A stretch of 64,000 nucleotides of DNA. It comes from Welwitschia mirabilis. Its lineage: Eukaryota; Gnetophyta; Gnetopsida; Welwitschiales. The position numbers and the translations under genes were made by a program. Within the stretch, counting starts at the first letter, position 1. The number at the start of each line of letters is the position of its first letter. The stretch covers positions 178,560,252 through 178,624,251 of the forward strand of contig JBOZIK010000001.1 in NCBI GenBank assembly GCA_051453625.1, read 5' to 3'. Under the pieces are notes generated by a model, which was not told the origin of the DNA, searched no databases, and saw only the letters and a program-made list of their open reading frames with translations. Shown here piece by piece: positions 11,861-23,173 of the stretch.

Positions 11861-12573
11861 TTTCTAAATTTTTAGGGAAAAGTTAGAGGTTTCAATGCAT
11901 ATAAGAGTGGGTTTTAGAAAATTTTGGGTCAAAATTTCACTAAGCATGTAAGTAAAAAAGGTTTTAGAGCCTTCATAGAAGGTTTAGCAAAAACCATAGG
12001 GCATCTTAAGCACAAGGGATCGTGGTGCAAGTGAGGGAATGCGATAGTGCTAATCTAGTTTTAAATTATGGCTTTAGCAAAATTAAGATTATTAAGATAG
12101 TTGTTTTAAATTTTTTTAATGTATCAAGATTGTATAAAAATTAAACTAAGATGAAGAACATGAGTAAAATCAGATAAAATCATGTAAAAATTTTAAAGGA
12201 TTTTGATGTTTTACTCACAGTAAAAACACAGAAAGAAAAACTCAAAAATGTAGAAAATGTAGAAGAACGTAATATGTATGGAAAAATTTTTAAGTTTCAC
12301 TCCTAAATCAACCTATAAACAACATGTTAGACCTACATACAATAAGTTACCACAAAATAAAAAATAAACTTTAAAAACAAACTAGACTTGTTTTGGTTTC
12401 ATTGTAATGACCAGTAGCAACCATTGGAAGGAAAAGAAAAGAAGCACATAAAATAAAGGACAAAGAATGCATTTGGGTATCAATGGAAAGAGGACCAATA
12501 TCCATAATTAAAAAAATAAAAACTATATATAAAATTAAAAAAAATGCTTTTATAAGCTACCATCATATCGTTA
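11861..12573 (-). other. Element A: leader / lost gag interval
   Basis: Only about 700 bases separate the pre-protease region from the primer binding site, whereas a gag of several hundred codons would normally lie here. No gag motif is recognised, so most of gag is probably deleted. The remaining sequence is A-rich and resembles a leader. Confidence 0.5.
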
Positions 12574-12592
12574 TTCCCAACAATGCTACTAA
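12574..12592 (-). other. Element A: primer binding site
   Basis: The - strand reads TTAGTAGCATTGTTGGGAA. The plant gypsy site is close to TTGGCGCCGTTGCCGGGGAA; almost all differences are C-to-T or G-to-A changes. It abuts the LTR on its high-coordinate side, the correct side for a - strand element. A tRNA primes first-strand synthesis here. Confidence 0.75.
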
Positions 12593-12594
12593 AA

Positions 12595-13990
12595 TCTATT
12601 TTTGCTTTACAATTTCTGGATTTAAAACTAAGTTAAACTTAGTTATCATTCTTTCTCAGGGATAACATGAGTAGTGGTTCAGAATTTCACTATCTTAAAC
12701 TTTAATGCAAGTATAAATTTTAAGATAAGAAAAGAAATACATAAATTTAGAGTTCAATTTGAACTTCAACTTAAGAAAAGAGGTAAGCAAGATAACTCCA
12801 AGGTACCATCAATTCATCCTTTGCAATCCTTTACTTCAAGGTTTTCCAATGCTTTCATTAATACACTTAAAACCATCAAGTGTTTTGGCTTGGATCATGA
12901 TGATATAATCTGCTTGATCATTTGAGTAATGATGAACTAAATTGCTACTTGATCTTCAAAGCCCTAAATGATAATAAGGAGGAAGGACTCTAAGTACTTA
13001 AGATCTATAAAGTAAAGAGAGTTAGTTCAATCATTAAAAAGATCTCACTCAATTATAATAAAGCTTAATGATTGGGTTGTTTCCTAAACATTCCAAATAT
13101 AAAGTAATTCATGATTTGGAATAAAAGGTAAATGACTATGTATTACAAAAATAAATGCACTTTACAATAATGGAAGAAAGATGCCAAAAAAAACTTCTCA
13201 ACAATCCTCAAAGACTAGCTTACTTCCCTAAATAGTTTTTTAGAAAGCCATCATAACTAATTCTTTAAGGTTCTATAATTATCCAAAAATCAAAGATGAT
13301 ACAATGAAGGGTTTAATGCTCTTTTATAGGAAGAGTGAGGATGAGGAATGCTTACAAGCTCTTGGCTTGTAGTGTTAGATAGAATCTTTATCATTTAGTG
13401 TTAAATAAATAAAATTTTTTTAAACATTTAATGAAGGTTATCTTATAGTGTCACATACATAAAATTATGTCCTCTAGAACTAGTTATAATATTTATAATT
13501 TAGCATTTGTTGGAGTTTTCTTGTGGTAGTTCGTGGAGATAGTCAAATAGCATTAGTTGGAATCTTCATCATGATGCATTCAACATGTGTTGTTTGGAGC
13601 TAGATTATTTTACTAACCAGTGCTATCATCACATGTCTCCAATGCCACCTTCACATGCCTCTATCACATGTCTTCTAATGCTACTACTATATGTCACCAC
13701 CTCATGGCTGCATTACCATCATTGTTTTGTGTAAAATTGTGTCCATATTTCACTGAGTGTTCCAGAACGTGGCTAAAGATCTGCAATTATCATGAAGAAA
13801 AACATAATATTAAATTTTATTTTACAAATATAGAAAACATATTTTATGATTAAAATAATTAAATTAATGTCTTTATTTACAATAAATTGACCTAAAACAC
13901 TTGATATAAATGTTAATTTTTACATTTTACTATTTACTCTACCAAATAATAAAATAGAAAAAACAAATGATAAGTTAATTTAATCAATGG
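12595..13990 (-). mobile_element. Element A: 5' LTR (outer limit approximate)
   Basis: This block begins right after the primer binding site and holds no coding domain. It contains a TATA-like box in the right orientation near its middle (13,321-13,328). Short open frames inside (12,483-12,665, 12,674-12,925, 13,620-13,853) have no family features. The outer end is not defined by a clear terminal motif; sequence becomes very A/T-rich after about 13,990. No matching 3' LTR was found next to the integrase end. Confidence 0.6.
13321..13328 (-). promoter_or_regulatory. TATA box of element A LTR
   Basis: The - strand reads CCTATAAAAGAG in the middle of the LTR, about 730 bases upstream of the primer binding site. 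This is where the U3/R boundary promoter is expected. Confidence 0.5.
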
Positions 13991-15399
13991 ATTCCAAAAA
14001 AATTAAATTTTAAAAAGTTATTATAATTAATAATTTAAACATTGATATGATAAGATTTAATCTAGATCTTGGTATACATGCATTATAGTGTATTTTTATT
14101 TTTAGCTACTTTGTTCTTATGGGTTCATTCAAAACATGAAGAAAAGTTTTCCTTAAAGGAAAAAGACATTGTCCTGAATGCACAATTAACTTGTTATGTG
14201 TATATCATGTAAGACATTCCAATTTTTGTTTTAATCAAAAAGGTCATTAGATATTAATATAAGTATACCCTATGTAGTAGATACAAGCTAGAATATATCA
14301 TGAGTATTGTAGTATAAGAGGTATTTACCTATAACTTTACTCATGAACATATTCATATATGTGTCTCCATATACTACTCAACCCCACTTGAAAGTGATAC
14401 TTATATAGGTTTTTATTTTCTAGAACATCTATGACTAGTACATTTCCATGCAATTTTTTAGTTTTCATGAATAATGGCTAGTAAATACATGCATCATTTT
14501 TAGAATGCATCATAGTATTGTAGAGGCCTTTAACTAGGAACTGCATATCTTTCACATAAAAATGGAGGTATTATATAAAGAATTTAATCCTTGTAGTGTA
14601 GATGTTCAATAGGGGTCTTCATCATATAGAATGCTTATTATCCAACTTTTTTCTTCAAATTATTGTTTAGAAAACTAAGCTACATTTAACTTGTAGATTC
14701 TTATTTTATATAATGTGTAACTTTCTTAAGAAATTAGAGGGCTTTATCTTGTATAATATATAGATTCCTTACAAAAGTTGAGGTGCTTAACATATACTCT
14801 CTAGAAATTTAGTTTTTCAATGTTAAGTATCCTTCCCATAGGGAGGTGTTTTTATTTCATAATTTTTTTTACCTTAATTTCTCCCCTTCACTTTTCCCCA
14901 AAGCAAGGCATCATTCATATAGAAATCTTTATATATATACACATATCTTCTATTGGGTATGGATGGATAATCATGAGGCTTACACATGTGATCCATCCTA
15001 TGAAGATGAATAGGTATCATGGATATCTTTTGTGTTTGTAGTATATATCCTTCTAATGCAAACATATATTATATTTTCCCCCTCTTATATCATATAGATA
15101 TCTTTAGTTATATTTTTAAAATATAGAATTTCATATTTGCATGTAAAGATTATTTTGGATATATCTAAGACTATGATTGTTTCAAACTCTACATATAATA
15201 TTAGGTATAGTATGCAAGACAAAAGGTAAAGAATTTACTTAAGAATTTATTAACCAAACTAATCCCTAATTAAACTAGAATTAATAGATGTCTAGAGGAT
15301 TAAAGTCTTAAATGTAAATTAGGAAAACCATGTACTTACCATAATTCTAGGTTTTAGTTAAAAATAAGAACAAGGACTTATCATTATATAAATTTCATA
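13991..15399. repeat. AT-rich dispersed repeat, related to 38,500-39,010
   Basis: The stretch 14,250-15,110 shares phrases with 38,500-39,010. One is the 18-base identity CATAAAAATGGAGGTATT (near 14,556 and 38,981), and another is 'ATCCTTGTAGTGTAGATG' versus a variant near 38,797. Several imperfect palindromic pieces such as CATATATG occur. Overlapping open frames on both strands at 14,820-15,065 have no family features. No coding domain is visible. Confidence 0.45.
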
Positions 15400-15939
15400 T
15401 TTTAAATGACATCTATTTTAAATTTATTTGAATTTTATCTCTTTCTTTTTTCATTGCCCATAGTTTTAGGTTGATGAAGAAGGATCATAGTCATGCCTTA
15501 AAATAGTTTAAGTGTTTAGCCATTGAATTAAAAAACAATTATTCTTTAAGATTAAAATCTTGACAACATCATGAAGAAATACTTCTAACACTTAAAAAGC
15601 TCCAATTTAGTTAGATGTAAATTCATAAAAAACTTTATAACACTTAGAATCATATAACTAGGTTATTAGGTTTAAGAGGTTTCTTATAGGGATGATTCTT
15701 AAGGTAGGCTTGGTTTTTAGTGTATGAAACAAAGGGCTAATTGATTCATAATTAAAGTTGTGGGTAACTATTGGTTCATAGGTCCTGATTAAGTCTACAT
15801 CTTTAAAGTCATTTATAAGATTTATTTTTTTCTACATTAAAGACTTATAACTTTATAATCATGTTTTCAACATTTTTACTATTTCATTTCTATAGTTGAT
15901 AAGGATATTAGAAGTGATTAGGAATAATCTTTTTAAGAT
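15400..15939 (-). pseudogene. Element B: protease-RT linker remnant (weak)
   Basis: Downstream (- strand) of protease copy a, this stretch reads KPTLRIIPIRNLLNL and further hydrophobic codons, in the position of the 'KPLPSHLKYAYL' block. It is heavily broken. No reverse-transcriptase catalytic box is seen beyond it, so element B appears to end here. Confidence 0.4.
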
Positions 15940-16250
15940 AAGAAAAAATTCCTTTGAATTCTCTTCCATTTCTAAGACTACAAAATTCATGGTATATTAA
16001 AATTTATCAACTTATACCAAGACATCTTCTATTATTTCTATTGGTATCTTAGATAATTAGTTAATAAATTATAATGTCTTTTTTGCTTTTATAAATTCTT
16101 CCACCTCATATTCTTTACTTAGTGAATAAGAAATTAGGTTCACACTAGTCCATAATTCTAGTAAGGCTTTGTCTAATTTTACATTTTCTAGAACACATAA
16201 AATAATTGAAAATCAAGGTCTCTAAAGTTATGCGAAAATTTATTTTAAGC
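15940..16250 (-). pseudogene. Element B: aspartic protease, copy a
   Basis: The - strand reads DKALLELWTSVNLISYSLSK, then IPIEIIEDVLV and VDKF, then NFVVLEMEE. Family members read 'RALLDLGASVNLLPYSV', 'IPRGIVEDVLVQVDKF' and 'DFVVLD'. The active site DLGAS is changed to ELWTS, which abolishes the catalytic Asp. A second, more diverged copy lies at 17,158-17,400. Confidence 0.85.
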
Positions 16251-16439
16251 TATGGCATTAACCTGTTAGGCTAAGAAATCTCTTTCATTTATGTTTAATT
16301 TTCTATTTAGCATATGCATATCTCTGAGAAATTTATCATAAAATGGAACTTCCTTGATGGGATTTAAAAGTGGAACATATACATTAAAATCCTTAAGTAT
16401 TTTGAGATACTATTATTTAAGTTATTTATTTCATAATGA

Positions 16440-16760
16440 TGTAAGTCATTCAAGAGATGGGGCTTTTGTAATTTATTGTGTTTAAATTTCTCTAAATCAT
16501 TTTATTTATCTTTCTTAATTTTGATGTTATTTAAGGTAAGATGTTATAAGGGTCCTCTCTAAGTGGTTTGATGCATTCATTAATTTGAATACTATATTCG
16601 AGTAAGATAGCATAATGTCCTTTAGCATCACCTAGTTATTCAATAGCATTTACAACATTTGAGTTGGAAATAGGTCATGCTAGAAGCATATCCTTTTCTT
16701 CTTCATTAAATGTACTTAATATGTGGATGGTAGCTTGAAAAAGTTGGTTTATTTTCTATG
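16440..16760 (-). pseudogene. Element B: gag-protease linker, copy a
   Basis: The - strand reads PISNSNVVNAIE then LGDAKGHYAILLEYSIQIN. This matches the linker in plant gypsy polyproteins where 'LPSQ...NPK..NAI' leads to a 'TLRSGK' block. It belongs to the first unit of the tandem duplication. Confidence 0.6.
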
Positions 16761-17057
16761 TGAGAGAGCTTTAACTATTTAGTTATTTACTTTAACTTTT
16801 TTTTATTAGTAACTATTTTCATAAATTGTTTTGATATTCTATAGTAATATACTTGAAGTTGATTTAGTTCTTATGATTTTGAGGTGAATGCCTCACTTTA
16901 TGGGGTTTTCCATGTTTTCTTCAAGTCAAGTTATAAGAATATCCATAAGGAAATGATGGTTCTCATGGTTGTTATTGTTATTATCCTTAAAAGAGTCTCT
17001 TAGCCTACATAATATTCACTATTTAGTCATTATTTCTTTATAAAGAAAAATAAAGAG

Positions 17058-17157
17058 NNNNNNNNNNNNNNNNNNNNNNNNNNNNNNNNNNNNNNNNNNN
17101 NNNNNNNNNNNNNNNNNNNNNNNNNNNNNNNNNNNNNNNNNNNNNNNNNNNNNNNNN
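17058..17157. other. Assembly gap (100 N, nominal size)
   Basis: A fixed-length 100-base gap at the junction of the two duplicated units of element B. Collapse of similar sequence is the likely reason for the break. Confidence 0.98.
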
Positions 17158-17400
17158 AAAATTATTTATCTATACTAAGATGTTTTCTATTATTATTATG
17201 ACTACTTTTATTGATTTAATAATAAATTATGGGATTAATTATTTTCCTTTAATCCTTTCAATCAAAGTTCTTTGAATAGTGAATAAGACATTAGTTTTAT
17301 ATTAGCTCCTAAGTTTATCAATGTTTACATATCTTTTTGTTTTCTATAATACATGAAATTATTAAGGAATGAAGGTCTATAAAATTTGATAAAAGTTTTT
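17158..17400 (-). pseudogene. Element B: aspartic protease, copy b
   Basis: The - strand reads INIDKLRS, then NIKLMSYSLFKEL, then IENILV. It aligns with copy a (DKALLE..., NLISYSLSKEY, IEDVLV). The active-site triplet region is further degraded and no catalytic Asp can be assigned. Confidence 0.7.
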
Positions 17401-17599
17401 TGAAAAATATAAAACACTTACTTACTAAGTCAATAAGTCTTTCCTTTAATATTTATTCTTCTCTTTATCATTCACATGTCTTTAAATCACTTAGATTAAT
17501 AATGAAAAAACTTAATAACATCCAAAAGTGGAATGTATATCTCTACTTCCTTAAAGGTCTTTAAGTATTCTTCTTAATATGTTTTCTTACTAATGATGT

Positions 17600-17900
17600 A
17601 AGGAATTTTGAAAAATTATTGTTTTTGTAAATCTTCATCATTAACGCTTTTTAACTCATCATATTTACTTTTTTAATATTAAGTATGATCTTAGATAATG
17701 GATTAGATGTAAAATGATTCTCTCTAGATTGTTGGACATGTTTGTTTATTTCGATATTGCTTTTATTTGATATAGTATTAATTATCTTAACCTCTCTTAG
17801 TTACTTAATAGTATTTACACCCTTTAGGTTAAGAATAGATGGTCTAGAACAATATTTGTTTTTGTCTTTTTAGATGTAGTTAATATGTAGCTGGTAGTTT
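17600..17900 (-). pseudogene. Element B: gag-protease linker, copy b
   Basis: The - strand reads PSIPNLKGVNTIK then KSNIEINKHVQQSRE. It is collinear with the copy a linker (NAIE..., SIQINECIKPLRED). Frameshifts separate the pieces. Confidence 0.6.
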
Positions 17901-18239
17901 AAAAAGGTTAGTTCATTTTTTGTTTTAAATATTAGAGAGTTTTATCTATTGAGTTATTTATTAAAACTTGGTCATGACCTCTAGCCACTTAATATGACTA
18001 GTCAATGTACTTATCGCATCATGTGCAATGGCCAATTGATAGATAATTAATTATGATGAATTATTTTAAAACATCCTCTGTTGATCTACTAGATTAACTA
18101 GATGGTTGTGAAGTGAATGCTTTATTTTATAAGGTTTTTCATGAAAGTTCATGGTGGTTTCTGCAATTTGAGTTATGAACATATTTAAAAGGAAATGATG
18201 GTTTATGTGGTTATTATTTTTTTTGCTATTATCTTAAAA

Positions 18240-18603
18240 AAGGACTCTTATCTTATATCATATTCAACTATTTAGTCATTATTTCTTTATAAAGAAAAAT
18301 AAAGAGGAACTTATCAATTTCATCATCAGAAAAGGTATAGATAGTACATATATCTCTACCACTAGTTATTTTGAATTTAGATGTCTTAAAGTTATTTAAT
18401 CTATTAAGGACGTAATCTATTTTTTTAAGCAAGACTATTTTCTCATCTAACTTAAACATTTTTAATCCTATATATTTAGAAGCTACTTTAGTATTCTCAA
18501 CATTTTTATCCCAGTTTTCAGATATCCTGACAATTATTTTTAAACTTTTCCATGCTTTATTACACTCATGAGATGTAGAATCTTTACCACTTCTCATCTT
18601 CAT
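18240..18603 (-). pseudogene. Element B: gag C-terminal fragment, 111-codon open segment
   Basis: A relatively clean open segment that reads SENWDKNVENTKVASKYIG, then GLKMFKLDEKIVLLKKIDYV. It corresponds to the plant gypsy Gag region after the retrotrans_gag domain, where 'LAENARNWD...' leads into 'GMYQLREEDDLNARMANLTRKLE', a coiled-coil stretch rich in Leu and Lys. The Met start is accidental. The last codons are repeated in unit a before the gap. Confidence 0.6.
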
Positions 18604-19456
18604 TAATTACTACTTTGTGCGCTTAATTTTTCATAGAAAATGATTAAAAGATTTTAAGATTTAAAATTGTGTTATGGACATACCTTCAGTAGGGTTTTAA
18701 TGTACTTAAAGCCCTTGTGAAAAGATTCTTTTTCTTGTTTCTATAGGTCCATAATCTTTATTTGATATTCACTAGTATTGTGAGCTAGGTAAGATTTCTT
18801 TAATAATTTACAAGTGAAGTTTCTCTATTACCTAATAAAATAAGGTCTTAGGTTGTGTAACTAATATTTTTCTTTTTATTTTATAGAGAATGAAAACTGT
18901 TTCATCCTAGTCATTTATCCTTGCACTTTCATAGCTAAAATTGAAGCCTTAATTTATCTTAAGTATTTATATAGATATTTAGAATAGTGGCCAAGAAATT
19001 TAGATAATAAATTAATACAAAATGATTTTATTTTAATTTTATTTATGTATAGAGATAAAAACATGTAAGAAGAATATAGCTAAACACTCAAGTTACTAAA
19101 ATGATATGAAAGTTTTTCAAGGTAATTCTTAACATATGTTATTTCTATCTATATTAGATATGATTAACTTAGTCAAAATATGTTAATTAGGTTTTCATTT
19201 GAATTCTTACTAATCTAAAATCAAAGTTCTAAATAGTTTTGATCAGACTCAATGTCAAAGTCATTTATGAGTGTTTAGCATTCTAGTTATTTTTCAATTT
19301 TCTGATTGAGTTAACTAGTAGTAGATCTAAGTGAATGCTACATAAAAAATCCTTTATGATATGTTACTAATGAAAGATGATATAATTTATCTAAGCATGT
19401 AGTTTAAAAATAGAATAATGAAGAAAATCAAAGAGAGTATGATAATAGTAGTGGAA
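18604..19456 (-). other. Element B: leader region
   Basis: Lies between the gag fragment and a weak primer-binding-site match. No protein domain is recognised. An N-terminal gag portion is not legible here, so part of gag may be missing. Confidence 0.35.
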
Positions 19457-19473
19457 ATAATGGTAGTGCCAAT
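19457..19473 (-). other. Element B: primer binding site candidate
   Basis: The - strand reads TTGGCACTACCATTATT, compared with TTGGCGCCGTTGCCGGG. The first half (TTGGC.C) is good and the second half is weak. Position is right, between gag and LTR-like block L1. Confidence 0.35.
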
Positions 19474-20890
19474 TAGGTTGTAAATTCTATTTTGACAAAA
19501 ATAGATAACAAACAATTTTAAAAAAATGCATTTTAATATAGAGCATCTAATATAAAAGATTTATAATTCTAAAAATTTTATCCAAAGAAGTAGAGGTACT
19601 TCTCAATAGTGTAGCATGTAGAGAGGTTCTATGAATTTTACTAACAAAAGTAAACCTACTCTTTTTATAACTAAGAATGTAAAAATAAGGATAAATCACA
19701 CCTAGCTATAAGTATTATTTCATGTACAGATTTATAATGCATATTTATAAATCTAGATGCCTATGTTTCAAATGTACCTAATTCCCATAAAACATACAAC
19801 ACAAATTCTTCTTGTAAATTTGATAATGTCAGATTAGAGATTAAAAAATAATAATAAAATTTTCAACAAAAAAAATCAAAAAAAGTGCTTATTGGTAAGC
19901 CAAGGAACATCAATTGCAAGCTCTAGAAATGACATCATAAACTTACTATACCTTAAGTTATGTAATAAATTCTAATTAATGAAAGATATTCTCTAATGAT
20001 TAAGTATGAATAGCTTTAAATAAGGGACCATAAATTATATTCTCATATAGATAATCATAGTTTTTGTTCTTTCTCAAAGACTACAGAGGTATTATAAAGC
20101 TTACAAGAACTATTAAATGTTTCACAAGTAAGTTTTGTGTATAAAGAAGATCTAGAAAGTAATTAATAAAACTATTCAATTGATTTAATATATCCTTCTT
20201 AGAATAATGAATAAATATTGAATCTTTAAAATATAGTAATATGTATATCATTTAAATGCTATAAAACATTAAATTCTTTATTCTACTAATAAGTACTAAG
20301 GAACATTTCCAAAACATCATTACATAACCTATAATTTTAATTAAATTAGAGATGAAAAAGTAAAGAAAAATCCAATGACATATGAAATTGGATTCATGAA
20401 TGAGAACATCATTATAGAGATTAACAAATCATAGATCTAGTACAAGGTAACGCATTCCACATGTCAAGTGGAATAGTCATTTCCTCATATAAAGGGATGA
20501 AGAAAGAAGGTTAAGAATTTCACGATGTGATAAGCCCATATCATAGTCAGTGGAAATCTAAAAATGATGGAGCCTTGATGGATGATGACAAAAAATGCTC
20601 TAATGATGATATAAATCTAAGCGCCACAGTGAATTACACATAAAGGACGATGGACAAAGGATGATTAGCCCTTCAAGTATGCTAGTTTTTTGTAACTCTT
20701 CTTAAGGTTGAAGATATTAATTAATGTATTCTTGTTAAAAATAGATGGATGATGACAAATTTAATTGGGTGGTAGGACATAAATATGTAGTTCTTAGTCT
20801 TCATATATTGTTTTAGCATTAGGCTGTAAGGTTAATTTTTTATCTTAGCATCTATTTAGCTTATCATACTTTTTAAAACCCACTTTTCTT
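19474..20890 (-). mobile_element. LTR-like block L1
   Basis: No coding content. Parts of it (about 19,900-20,698) are collinear with 22,241-23,173, and 20,698-20,885 is collinear with 37,770-37,945. A shared phrase is GGGTGGTAGGACATA (20,774 and 37,848). It is probably the 5' LTR of element B, based on the weak primer binding site beside it. The - strand carries a TATA-like CTTTATATGAG near 20,485. Confidence 0.55.
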
Positions 20891-22240
20891 GATAACATTA
20901 ACAATACTCAAGATCTTTATGATAGCATTGATATCCTTAGCTAGTTTAACTCTAACAAACTTTGGGTAGCTTAGGTTATGTTATAGACAAAATACCAAAA
21001 ATCATTCCTTTTAATAAAGCTTTTGATAATTAATGGATAAATGTGTTTAGAAATAAAGTACTTGAAAATATAATAAGTATAGCATTAGAAATTTATTAAT
21101 TTATTAAATTGTAGTAGTTTAAGATATAAAAATTTAAGTAAATAGAAGGCTTGGTATTTTATTAGTTATTATTAAAAATGCAAAACATTAATTCTTTAAT
21201 AGTTAAAATCTTGGTGATTTTCACTTAATGGAGATGCATGGACTATTCATTTACTTAGAGAAAATTAGATTTTATTATGGTTTCTTATCTTTTCTTGCAT
21301 AGAAGATCATTATTTTAGATGCAAAATTATTACAATTTATAGGTTTAACAAAATTTAGGGGGCAAAGCACTCATAAGTTTATTAATCAATTAAATAAATT
21401 ATTTTATGTTAATAAAAATGTATAGAAACAAATCCAGATATTTATGAGAAGGATGAATGTTAAACTCAAAGCTTTTAGTGATTATTCCTCATTCTTAGGA
21501 GTGTAACCACCATAATTATATAAGATAATGATTGACTTAGATATCTTTTAGGTGATAATCACTTATGAAATTATTAACGAGTATAAAATAATTCATGGTA
21601 AGTTGAATAAAATATTTAATAATTAAGTAGATCTTAGTTTATAAAAGTAGAGAATAAAAATATTTAAAGACATATAATGTTTTTCTATATTCATACTTTC
21701 TATGGTATTTGATTCATTATGGATTTTTCATTAGTACTTATTTTTAGCATTTAGTATTTCCCTATCTATATCTCATTTTGGAAAATATTTCTAATTTTAT
21801 TTTTCTCATTCAAATATATCTTTGAATTTTTATCTTAAAGAACATTTGGAATATTTATTGTAAAATTTTTTAAGTATATTAAGCATAAATTTCATGTTTC
21901 TACAATAGATAGATATAATATGTCATAAAATATAGCCTTTTAACTTTAGATTTAAGCTTAAAAACTTGATATAAATGAGAAATAGTTGATACAATTTTTA
22001 TATCAGTGACTTGATCATTTTGTATTATGGTCTATTGTCCCCCTTTTTTTTTTTGGTTTTAATTCCTTTTCTTTATATCTTATTACCTTTTAGGCCTTTT
22101 TCTTATATATCTGTAGATTTGTGCATCTATACTTCACTTATTTATATTGCTACTTTTTAATCCTAATAAAGATTTTTTTTTGGTCTACATGAATCTTATG
22201 ATGCATAAATTATTATTTATCATTGAATTTAGAGCATACA
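20891..22240. other. AT-rich sequence, nothing recognised
   Basis: No retroelement domain, terminal repeat or RNA gene is visible. A poly-T run near 22,042 and the phrase TTTTTCTTATATATCTGTAG are low-complexity. It separates the two related LTR-like blocks. Confidence 0.4.
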
Positions 22241-23173
22241 ATTAAAATAATAATTAGTTTTAATTAGTAGTTTAGAGATTTAAACTTGGAACTTACTATG
22301 CTTTAACTTATGATATAACTCACAATATTTGAAAGAAGGGTTTTAATTATCAAGGTGCATTTAATAATTTAAAATAAGTAAATTATAACATCCTATTATA
22401 GTATGATTTATCCTAATTATTATTCTCTTTCAAGGATTTCAAAGGTATTTCAAAGCTTACAAATATCAAATAAAGGTTTTTAGATAAGGATTGAATAAAA
22501 AGGATTTGAAAAGGACTTTTGAAAAAGATATTAATATTTAGATAACATAGATTTATACTCCTAGGAATTAGGAATAACTACTCATGGGGTAATCTATAAA
22601 GCAAATCTAATCAAAGTGAAACACATTATTATAACTACAACTTGGATTTATAGATAAATAATAAATTATTCACTACAAAATTCAAATGTTATGAAATCAT
22701 AATTATTAGATATGTTATATATAATGAAGAGTAAAAAATACTAGGATGGTATGAAAGATATCATAAACTAACATATCAATCATTTAAACCTTAACAATAC
22801 ATTAAACAAATAGATCTAAAAGATTAAATATGAAATAACATTGAAAATTAACTATTGCATAACCAATAATCATAATTGCATCAATGATAGAAGAATAAAT
22901 TAAATTCAATCATAGTTTAAAGTGCATTTAATGATAATAAAAATACTACAAAAAATACCAATTTAGCATAGATTAAGTATTGGGGTTTAGCAAAATAGAT
23001 GCTTCATGAGTCAATCATTTCCTCATAATCAAATAGGAAGAAGAGGATTAGAACTTTATGATAAGACTTATAACAATGTTCCAGTGGATGATTATAGCTC
23101 TAATGATGGATGTTAAATGATGGATTTAAAATATGAATAAATAATGGAATGCTTTCCTCTCAAGGGATGCTTT
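22241..23173 (-). mobile_element. LTR-like block L2, left half
   Basis: Collinear with L1 (about 19,900-20,698), though well diverged. Shared landmarks are the 'CTCTTTCAAGGATTTCAAAGGTATT' zone (22,425) against 'CTTTCTCAAAGACTACAGAG' (20,072), and 'TCATTTCCTCATA' (23,007 and 20,477). Homology to L1 stops abruptly at 23,173, where element E begins. It resumes after element E at 37,759. Confidence 0.65.

Larger units (their letters stand above)
15990..18306 (-). repeat. Tandem duplication of the gag-protease block (two units)
   Basis: Unit a (about 15,990-17,057) and unit b (about 17,158-18,306) are collinear. Both contain protease, linker and a gag end, and both finish with the same phrase, 'TTTAGTCATTATTTCTTTAT' followed by AAAGAAAAATAAAGAG (ending at 17,057 and 18,306). 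The 100-base gap lies between the units. The units are clearly diverged, so this is an old duplication and not a simple assembly repeat, although the junction itself is unresolved. Confidence 0.75.

Noticed and set aside
12483-13853. Three short + strand frames, considered as host genes
   Set aside because: All lie in or at the edge of the 5' LTR of element A, on the antisense strand, without recognisable domains.
14820-15065. Overlapping open frames on both strands, considered as a small gene
   Set aside because: No domain, no codon bias, and the stretch belongs to a dispersed AT-rich repeat also present at 38,500-39,010.
18268-18603. 111-codon - strand frame as an independent host gene
   Set aside because: Its Trp/Leu/Lys pattern and position fit the C-terminal part of a plant gypsy Gag, and its end is repeated in the tandem duplicate before the gap at 17,058.
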